From Bacillota bacterium (GTDB lineage: Bacteria; Bacillota_A; Clostridia; Acetivibrionales; DUMB01): DNA of 6,899 nucleotides. Of this stretch, positions 1-5,081 are shown piece after piece. The notes beneath the pieces are model-generated. The model was given only the letters and a program-made list of their open reading frames with translations. It had not been told where the DNA came from and ran no database searches. The stretch lies in NCBI GenBank assembly GCA_023621975.1, contig JAMOAC010000015.1:1-6899 (forward strand). Direction: 5' to 3'. Position 1 is the stretch's first letter; each line of letters starts with the position of its first letter. Both the position numbers and the translations under genes were made by a program.

Positions 1-234
1 TTTGAATTCCTAAAAGATGAAAAAAATGTTCAAACCTACCTGCCTGCCTTTATAGGGGAAAGTGCCAAAAATATCTACAAGCATGTCCATTTTGAAGTTT
101 TCAGGTTCGATGTGTCGCACTATCTTGAGGATGGCCGTATCGGGGATCATGAAGCCGTTCTGCTGTTTGATTACAGCAGAGCTCATAAAGTCAACGGCCG
201 GTATAAATTTTACAAGATAGCAGGTATACAATAA
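1..234 (+). CDS. 3' end of an unrecognised protein (last 77 residues), possibly an NTF2/DUF4829-like C-terminus
   Basis: An open frame runs from the first base of the window to a TAA at 232-234 and gives 77 residues; the start lies outside. Codon use looks like that of the downstream genes (mixed third positions, coding-like), in sharp contrast to the AT-rich DNA that follows. The fragment alternates short beta-like stretches (HFEVFRFDVSHYLEDGR, EAVLLFDYS) with polar turns and ends in NGRYKFYKIAGIQ. A closing strand of the form 'x-G-x-W/Y-K-h-x-x-I' is typical of small NTF2-like/DUF4829-type extracytoplasmic domains, so that is my best guess, but it rests on shape rather than a signature motif. 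No transmembrane segment is visible in this part. The 462 bp gap after it suggests it is not transcribed with the pilus genes. Function unknown. Confidence 0.6.
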   Translation, partial: FEFLKDEKNVQTYLPAFIGESAKNIYKHVHFEVFRFDVSHYLEDGRIGDHEAVLLFDYSRAHKVNGRYKFYKIAGIQ

Positions 235-249
235 ATTTAATATTTTATT

Positions 250-268
250 AATAGCTGTTTATTAATGC
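250..268 (-). repeat. Inverted partial copy of the 29 bp repeat
   Basis: Read on the minus strand, AATAGCTGTTTATTAATGC becomes GCATTAATAAACAGCTATT, close to the GCATTTATTAGAACAGCTGA that spans the junction of repeat units 1 and 2. It sits just after the stop of the upstream gene. The same bases also form a weak AT-only 7 bp hairpin (ATTAATA at 247-253 with TATTAAT at 260-266). Chance similarity in AT-rich sequence cannot be excluded. Confidence 0.3.
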
Positions 269-387
269 TTAATTAATTATTTTCAAATTGCTTTTAATCA
301 TTTCTTTTTATTATTACTTGATTGTTTTCAAGTTGTTTTAATATTTTTATCATTTCTAGATTAATATGGAAAATTTGTAAAAAAGTA

Positions 388-412
388 TTAACAAACCAGC
401 TATATTATTGTA
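388..412 (+). repeat. Diverged upstream copy of the 29 bp repeat
   Basis: The stretch TTAACAAACCAGCTATATTA continuing into TTG resembles unit 5 of the array (ACAGCTTATATATTATTG) with a 2 nt deletion after the CAGC core. It lies about 110 bp upstream of the main array. In DNA this AT-rich some similarity is expected by chance, but the shared CAGCT core and flanking A and T tracts make common origin plausible. Confidence 0.35.
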
Positions 413-500
413 AAATAGAGGAAGTACATGAAAATTATTGTAATTATGATTTTAAAATATTAGCAATTAATTTAACTTCAAATTATTTGCAAGTAATTGT

Positions 501-648
501 TAAAACGGCTGATATTGCTACGCATTTATTAGAACAGCTGATATTGATATGTATTTATTAAAACAGCTGATATATTGTTACATTTAATACACCAGATGTT
601 ATATTGTTATGCATTTACTAAAACAGCTTATATATTATTGGTATATTG
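501..648 (+). repeat. Degenerate 29-31 bp tandem repeat, about five units
   Basis: Units begin at about 501, 530, 559, 588 and 619 and share the consensus TAAAACAGCTGATATTG followed by an AT-rich part ending near GCATTTA. The CAGCTG-like cores lie at 506 (CGGCTG), 535 (CAGCTG), 564 (CAGCTG), 593 (CAGATG) and 624 (CAGCTT), giving spacings of 29, 29, 29 and 31 bp. Units 2 and 3 are closest to consensus; unit 4 is the most diverged. There are no unique spacers between units, so this is not a CRISPR array. The last unit ends only about 50 bp before the GTG of the first pilus gene, which puts the array where an operator or upstream activating region would be. Confidence 0.75.
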
Positions 649-654
649 CTGACA

Positions 655-663
655 TGTTAAAAT
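655..663 (+). promoter_or_regulatory. Possible extended -10 promoter element for the pilus operon
   Basis: TG-T-TAAAAT (TG at 655-656, TAAAAT at 658-663) fits an extended -10 of the vegetative sigma factor with one mismatch. At the expected distance there is no good -35; the nearest hexamer, TTATTG at 635-640, is poor. A transcript from here would start near 670 and give a leader of about 25-30 nt before the GTG at 697. Other TATA-like strings occur throughout this AT-rich DNA, so this is only a candidate. Confidence 0.3.
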
Positions 664-684
664 CCCGAGAATTCACATACAGGC

Positions 685-693
685 AGGTGGGGG
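685..693 (+). promoter_or_regulatory. Ribosome binding site deciding the GTG start at 697
   Basis: AGGTGGGGG lies a few bases upstream of GTG at 697. The only in-frame ATG nearby (745) directly precedes the prepilin-type cleavage glycine and has no purine-rich sequence before it, so the GTG is the likely start. Confidence 0.65.
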
Positions 694-696
694 ATT

Positions 697-1371
697 GTGC
701 TTTGGAGGCTTTGTAAAAAAACCAGGACGAATGCAGCCCCTTGCATGGGAAGTATTACTGTTGAAGCGGCAATTGTCGTCCCTGTGATTATTTTAAGCCT
801 CGTTGCAATAATATACGCTTCCTTTCTTGCCTTTCAAAAGGCATACCTCCAGTTACTTGCAGACAGGACTGCCGAAAGGGGCGCACATTTCTGGAAAAAC
901 AGGTACGCAAATATCGAAACCGGCAGGGATTATAAAACTTGCCCCGAGGGTATGGAGCTTTACTGGTGGATCTGGGATACTTCTAATGATGAAAAGAGGG
1001 CCAAGGTGGAGTCATACCTGGAAAACAGGGCAGGAAGGTATTCAATAATAAAATCGGCGGACAGGAAAGCTCACGTGAGCCTTTTGAATTATATAGCCGG
1101 CAAAAAGGTAAGGGTTGCCATTGAGGAAAGCTATGTTATTCCCGGAGCAAGCCTTCTTAAAGCATTCGGAATAAGAGATAAGTATAAAATCAGGGTTGTA
1201 TCTGAAGCTGTCATAAGGGATCCTGATGAATTTATAAGAAATGTGGATTTATTAATCGACGTGGAGAGGGAGCTTGAGGAAAAATTTCCGGGGCTTAAGG
1301 CTACCGGCGACAAAGTGCGTGGCGTGATAGAGGATATGCATGACAGGATTAAAAAACTGCTGGAATGGTGA
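697..1371 (+). CDS. TadE-like pseudopilin, first of two
   Basis: 224-residue membrane-anchored protein, probably a minor pilin-like component of a Tad/Flp-type pilus or envelope machine. The 18-residue leader is basic (R4, K7, K8, R10). It ends in Gly18 followed by SITVEAA, so a prepilin-type peptidase cut after Gly18 would leave Ser at +1 and Glu23 at +5, the classic pseudopilin arrangement also used by TadE/TadF. One hydrophobic helix follows (about residues 24-46). The remaining ~175 residues should face outside; they are charged, with beta-like segments (KKVRVAIEESYVIPG, KYKIRVVSEAVIRD) typical of TadE-like proteins and a helical charged tail. Start: GTG at 697 behind AGGTGGGGG. Its stop is 19 bp before the GTG of the next gene, so the two are almost certainly cotranscribed. 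Membership in the TadE-like family is clear from the N-terminus; the exact role is inferred. Confidence 0.85.
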   Translation: MLWRLCKKTRTNAAPCMGSITVEAAIVVPVIILSLVAIIYASFLAFQKAYLQLLADRTAERGAHFWKNRYANIETGRDYKTCPEGMELYWWIWDTSNDEKRAKVESYLENRAGRYSIIKSADRKAHVSLLNYIAGKKVRVAIEESYVIPGASLLKAFGIRDKYKIRVVSEAVIRDPDEFIRNVDLLIDVERELEEKFPGLKATGDKVRGVIEDMHDRIKKLLEW

Positions 1372-1375
1372 TTAC

Positions 1376-1383
1376 GGGGGGAG
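1376..1383 (+). promoter_or_regulatory. Ribosome binding site deciding the GTG start at 1391
   Basis: GGGGGGAG ends 7 nt before GTG at 1391. The longer reading from ATG 1340 lies inside the preceding gene, lacks such a site, and would put 17 polar residues before the short basic leader. The GTG is preferred. Confidence 0.65.
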
Positions 1384-1390
1384 ATATGCA

Positions 1391-3886
1391 GTGGCGAAAA
1401 CCAGCAACAAAGGTCAGGTAACGGTTTTCCTGTGCATACTGCTGATGGCGCTTGTAATCCTGGCAGGGGTAATTGTTGATGTCATAAGAATTGTAAACGG
1501 TGAAGCCCAGGCAAAAAGGGCGGTCTTAAGTGCCGCAAAGTCGGCGCTTTCCGGATTTGACAGCGATCTTAAGGAAGACTACGGGATATTTGCCATTAGC
1601 GAAAGAGACAGCAGGAGAATCAGGTCAACTGTCGAGAGCTATCTTAAGAAAAACCTCATGATATCAGAAATTAAGGAAATCTCAGATGCTGAAGCTTCAG
1701 ATGAAGGAGCTACAAATGAGGGCAACATAAATGAGAGTAATCCAGATGAGGAAATTCCAAACCTGCTTGATATTTACGGATTCAGGATAGAAAATATCGA
1801 AGTTACTCCGATGCTAAACCTCACCGAAAATGATACAGTAAGGAACCAGATCCTTCAGTATATGAAATACAGGGCACCTAAAGAAATAGTCGAAGGCATA
1901 TGGGAAAGGCTTTCGGTTGTAAAGGAAGCAAGTGACATATCTGAAGCATACCGGATGAGGTATAAGGTGGACAAGCTGCTGGCTGAAATTGACGGAGTGC
2001 AGCAGGCCTTAAAAAAGAACATTGACGGGGATGGAAGCACAGGTGAATTTTATGTAAACGGATATAACAAAGGCGGAATAAAACATGAAATGATATACAG
2101 ATTTGCGGAAAAAGCCGCACAATGCTGTGCCCTGGGGAAAAGTATCAGTGAACTTGCGGCGGCAAAAGATGAACTAATTGAGCTGATGGCCAAAACTGAA
2201 AGCGAAGAGGAAGCAGCAAGGTTGGCTGAAAACATGGCCCAGTTGGATGAGTCCATTCGCCTGCTGTGCAGCCAGCTTGACGGAGCACAGAGGGAAAGGG
2301 ACAATATTTTTCGTGAATTGCGGGAAAGGCATACCCGCGGCTTTATTCAGCCAAATGCTGACGCTGAAAGGAATATTAAAAGAATCATGGAAATGGCAAA
2401 AGAGGCCGGAGAAGAAATAAACAGACTCGAAAGGTATCTGAGGGAGGATTTTGAAGTGGAAGGCGAGCTGTCTGCTTCCTTCAAATCAACTTGCGAAGCT
2501 GACATAAAAAAGTTGAAGGAGCTGGCCGCACAGGGAAGTGAATCGGAAAAAATACTTGATTATGTAGATGAAAACATAAAATTACTGAACGATGAGCTGG
2601 GAAAGCTTGAACAGGTTGAATCGGTGGTGAGGACCGAGCAGGATCCCGAAAGAATCAGGCAAACCGTTTTAAGGCTTTTAACTGAAAATGTCCAAAAATA
2701 TAACAACAGGATAGACTATGATTATGAGAGGCCGGTAAAACAAGGAGATGTTTCCGATCCGCGAAAGGGTTTGCAGGATAGAATCGGCAAAGCCCTGAAA
2801 AACGATGAAAACGAAGGCGGAGGGCAACAAGACAGGGACATAAAAGAATCAGGTATAGATATGGAGCTGCTTCCCTCAAAAAGAAAAGTCAAAAGCCCTT
2901 CCTTTGATGCTGAAGATTGGCGCTATTTGAAAAGCATGGAGTATGGCGATAATTATTCGGAACCTGAAAGTTCAGCATCCGGACTGTACGAAGTGGCATA
3001 CGGCGGAAACCTTGAAGGGGTTGACAGGGAAGCGGACTTCTATGACAAGCAGGGCATGTTTGCTGAAAATGCCTTCAGTTTTTTGGGTTCCATGGGCAAA
3101 ATTCTTGGAAAGGGCTTGTCTTCGTTAAGAGACGAAATATACATAAATGAATACATAATGGGCATGTTTAAAAATTCCGTTCCAGTACTTAAATACGATA
3201 ACGGGGAAAAGAAAGATGTGGATTTAAGCGGTGTAGACAAAAGCATGAGGGAAACTTTCTTTGAAAGCGAGGTTGAATACATCCTTCACGGGAAGTCATC
3301 CGAAAGTGCCAACAAGCTGTTGACAAAATCCCAGATACTCCTGATCAGGTTTGGCATGAATACCATCCACGTCTACAGCGATGTGAAGAAAAAAGAATTT
3401 GCCACAGCAGTTGCCACGGCAATAGCAGGATGGTGGACCGGAGGGGCCGGAATACCCCTGTTGTCAAACCTGATTATGTGCAGCTGGGGAATGGCTGAAG
3501 CCATTATAGACCTGAATGATTTAATGGACGGCAAATCAGTGCCCTTTTATAAAAAAGGAGGGGACTGGAAGCTTGATATCGGGATTCCGGGCCTGGACGG
3601 GATGAAAACCGACAGCCGGCTATGTTTTTCCTACCATGATTATCTCAGGCTGTTCCTTTTGCTGAAAAACCCTGATGAGAAAATAGGCCGTATAGAGGAT
3701 TTAATACAGCTTAATATGATGAAACATGATCAGTCCTTTGAAATGGCATGCAGCCATACCTGTATCAGGATAGAAGCGGAATTTTCCATCAGGTACATGT
3801 TTTTTACGGGCATGTTCATTCCTCCTGAAAAAAAGACAAAGGACGGCAGGCATTTGATCAGGGTGGTGCTGTATGAATATTATTGA
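1391..3886 (+). CDS. Large TadG-like/DUF5702-type pilus-associated membrane protein
   Basis: 831 residues from GTG 1391 (an in-frame ATG at 1340 would add 17). Visible parts in this numbering: a short basic leader with KGQVTVF at 7-13; one membrane helix, about 11-34; an acidic low-complexity linker, about 101-122, rich in Glu, Asn and Asp; a long Glu/Lys/Leu-rich region predicted as coiled coil, about 248-408; a polar, charged middle; and a C-terminal part with a hydrophobic Gly/Ala/Trp stretch (about 669-708, containing GWWTGGAG) and the segment SYHDYLRLFLLL (about 747-758). I recall this C-terminal pattern from the clostridial DUF5702 family, which usually lies beside TadE-like genes. The leader resembles its neighbours' but has Phe instead of Glu at +5, so peptidase processing is doubtful; TadG proteins likewise keep an uncleaved N-terminal anchor. 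It probably acts as a long extracytoplasmic scaffold. It lies 19 bp after the first pseudopilin gene and overlaps the next gene by 14 nt. Family fair, function inferred. Confidence 0.8.
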   Translation: MAKTSNKGQVTVFLCILLMALVILAGVIVDVIRIVNGEAQAKRAVLSAAKSALSGFDSDLKEDYGIFAISERDSRRIRSTVESYLKKNLMISEIKEISDAEASDEGATNEGNINESNPDEEIPNLLDIYGFRIENIEVTPMLNLTENDTVRNQILQYMKYRAPKEIVEGIWERLSVVKEASDISEAYRMRYKVDKLLAEIDGVQQALKKNIDGDGSTGEFYVNGYNKGGIKHEMIYRFAEKAAQCCALGKSISELAAAKDELIELMAKTESEEEAARLAENMAQLDESIRLLCSQLDGAQRERDNIFRELRERHTRGFIQPNADAERNIKRIMEMAKEAGEEINRLERYLREDFEVEGELSASFKSTCEADIKKLKELAAQGSESEKILDYVDENIKLLNDELGKLEQVESVVRTEQDPERIRQTVLRLLTENVQKYNNRIDYDYERPVKQGDVSDPRKGLQDRIGKALKNDENEGGGQQDRDIKESGIDMELLPSKRKVKSPSFDAEDWRYLKSMEYGDNYSEPESSASGLYEVAYGGNLEGVDREADFYDKQGMFAENAFSFLGSMGKILGKGLSSLRDEIYINEYIMGMFKNSVPVLKYDNGEKKDVDLSGVDKSMRETFFESEVEYILHGKSSESANKLLTKSQILLIRFGMNTIHVYSDVKKKEFATAVATAIAGWWTGGAGIPLLSNLIMCSWGMAEAIIDLNDLMDGKSVPFYKKGGDWKLDIGIPGLDGMKTDSRLCFSYHDYLRLFLLLKNPDEKIGRIEDLIQLNMMKHDQSFEMACSHTCIRIEAEFSIRYMFFTGMFIPPEKKTKDGRHLIRVVLYEYY

Positions 3887-5018
3887 CACAAGGGAAAAAG
3901 GTTCTGTAACTGTTGAAGCGGCTCTTGCATTTCCCCTGTTTATATGCCTTATTGTGTTTGTTGTGTTTATTGTAAAGGTAGTTTATGTCCATGAAATGAT
4001 ACAGCATGCAATAGATGAAACAGCAAACCGGCTTGCTGATCTGGGGTACGTATTTTACGTCAGCGGGATGGAAGAAATAAATGACAGTATCCGTGACGGC
4101 ATGGAGAGCAGGTCCGAGCTTTTCAGGAGACATTCAGAGGACATCATGGACGCGTTGGAAAAACTGGACAATATTGAAAAGATGGATGAATCAGTGGACA
4201 AGATATCGGACGTAATTGAAGAGGTATCGGAAGACCCGGAGGAGGAGTTGAAAAGCATTGTTTTCCTTGTTGGAAAAGAAGCTTTTGAAGATATCAAGAC
4301 ACAGCTTATTCTGCCCATGGTAAAGCAATATATAAAAAAATATCTTGACGTGGAAGAAACAGGGGATATTAATGCAAAACTATTGGGATTGAATGTAAAA
4401 AAGGGTTTTGACGGCCTGGATTTCAGCAAATCCGGTTTCTTTAGGGACAAAAACAACGATATTGATATAGTTGTGGAATACAGCATGAGCCTGCCGCTTC
4501 CGTTTAAATTGTTTCCTGATATAAGGATAGTTCAAAGAGCTTGTGCCAGGGCATGGACAAGTGGAGTTTTGCCGGCGGATGATGAAGAGGAACACAAAAA
4601 TGAGGGAGATATCTGGTCGCTGGACAATTTTTCAAGGGGCAGAAAGCTACGCGAAATATTCGGGGGAGATCTTCCATTTAACTTTCCGGTAATCGCAAGC
4701 TTTAAAGACGGGGTGGCAACCATGATTAAAAGTATGGATTTGACCGCTTCCACATATCAGGAAGCGGAAACTGTGAGGGAAAAATTATATGGTTATATTG
4801 ATGAGCTTGCAAATTTTAAAGGTCAGGAGGAGCCATGGGGAAAGGACAGGATAGTTATAAAAAATGACGAAATAAAAGAAAAACAGCTTATTTTGGTTAT
4901 TCCAGGCAATGAAATAAAACCGGAAGTGGAAAGGGAATTGTACGACTGCGCTAATTATGCAAGGTCAAGAGGGGTGAAAATGACTATCGAAAAATACGGG
5001 ATGAAAAAAGTTGAATAA
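3873..5018 (+). CDS. TadE-like pseudopilin with a C-terminal CdiA/polymorphic-toxin-like domain
   Basis: 381 residues. Leader MNIIDTREKG, then SVTVEAALAFP: predicted prepilin-peptidase cut after Gly10, Ser11 at +1, Glu15 at +5. Membrane helix about 16-38. An amphipathic, acidic helical part (about 65-125) follows, then the usual TadE-like closing segment (about 197-231: DIVVEYSMSLPLP, with ACARAW near its end). After an acidic linker (232-246) comes an extra domain, 247-376, with the pattern W-x-L-x-x-F-x-R-G, N-F-P-x-I, G-x-A-x-x-I-K-S-x-D-L, T-Y-Q, then a strand LILVIP and the ending YARSRGVKMTIEKYG. This matches my recollection of CdiA_C-type nuclease toxin domains, though likely catalytic positions differ (see findings). 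Start ATG 3873 has AGGGTGG at 3860-3866 and lies 14 nt inside the preceding gene, implying translational coupling. The TadE-like part is firm; identity of the added domain is moderate and its activity unknown. Confidence 0.82.
   Translation: MNIIDTREKGSVTVEAALAFPLFICLIVFVVFIVKVVYVHEMIQHAIDETANRLADLGYVFYVSGMEEINDSIRDGMESRSELFRRHSEDIMDALEKLDNIEKMDESVDKISDVIEEVSEDPEEELKSIVFLVGKEAFEDIKTQLILPMVKQYIKKYLDVEETGDINAKLLGLNVKKGFDGLDFSKSGFFRDKNNDIDIVVEYSMSLPLPFKLFPDIRIVQRACARAWTSGVLPADDEEEHKNEGDIWSLDNFSRGRKLREIFGGDLPFNFPVIASFKDGVATMIKSMDLTASTYQEAETVREKLYGYIDELANFKGQEEPWGKDRIVIKNDEIKEKQLILVIPGNEIKPEVERELYDCANYARSRGVKMTIEKYGMKKVE
4611..5000 (+). other. Region coding the toxin-fold-like C-terminal domain
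   Basis: This encodes residues 247-376 of the preceding protein. Landmarks: W248, F253, R255-G256, E261, G264, L267, N270-F271-P272, I274, F277, G280, A282, I285-K286-S287, D289-L290, T294-Y295-Q296, and the strand LILVIP at 339-344. The order and spacing fit the PD-(D/E)XK-like nuclease domain that ends many CdiA, Rhs and LXG toxins. The assignment is from pattern memory, not a search. Confidence 0.55.
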
Positions 5019-5081
5019 TGGGGTATATTATAAATTAATCGGATGTATATCCTTACCTTTAATTTTTGCAGGTGATCGGTC
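5019..5081 (+). promoter_or_regulatory. Short gap before polX with ribosome binding site
   Basis: The 63 bp spacer carries AGGTGAT at 5070-5076, 5 nt before the polX ATG. An AT-rich stretch around 5024-5036 contains TATAAA (5029-5034), and a TTGAAT occurs at 5011-5016, but their spacing is too short for a standard promoter. A weak hairpin (5021-5028 with 5045-5052, including G-U pairs) is followed by a T-rich run. Whether polX has its own promoter or is read through from the pilus operon cannot be decided by eye. Confidence 0.45.

Larger units (their letters stand above)
235..696. other. AT-rich intergenic region without a convincing gene
   Basis: This 462 bp stretch is strongly AT-rich and differs clearly from the flanking genes. 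It holds a degenerate ~29 bp tandem repeat array (501-648), weaker related copies at 388-412 and, inverted, at 250-268, and a possible promoter at 655-663. A 79-codon open frame from a TTG at 322 has no ribosome binding site and its 3' part is repeat DNA, so I do not call it a gene. An 11-codon frame from the ATG at 428 (MKIIVIMILKY) has a purine stretch AGAGGAAG at 417-424, but only 3 nt away, and is also not called. No GC-rich hairpin with a T-run, and therefore no clear terminator for the upstream gene, is visible. Confidence 0.7.

Noticed and set aside
247..266. Terminator hairpin after the upstream gene
   Set aside because: The 7 bp stem contains only A-T pairs and is not followed by a clean T-run.
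318..347. Promoter-like TTGATT with TATTTT at 18 bp
   Set aside because: Both hexamers are imperfect and such matches are expected in DNA this AT-rich; no gene follows closely.
428..463. 11-codon frame MKIIVIMILKY as a possible leader peptide
   Set aside because: Purine stretch is only 3 nt from the ATG, the frame is very short, and low-complexity AT DNA gives such frames by chance.
322..561. 79-codon open frame in the intergenic gap
   Set aside because: TTG start without a ribosome binding site, AT-rich non-coding composition, and its 3' part lies in the tandem repeat.
501..648. CRISPR array
   Set aside because: The units are contiguous with no unique spacers and differ from each other; no cas genes are visible.
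4055..4486. 143-codon minus-strand frame rich in Ser, Ile and Phe
   Set aside because: It is the complement of the TadE-like gene's acidic coiled region; serine-rich shadows of Glu/Asp-rich genes are common, and the plus strand has clear motifs.
5021..5052. Terminator hairpin between the pilus operon and polX
   Set aside because: Stem is AT-rich with two G-U pairs and a 16 nt loop, and the T-run is interrupted; too weak to call.
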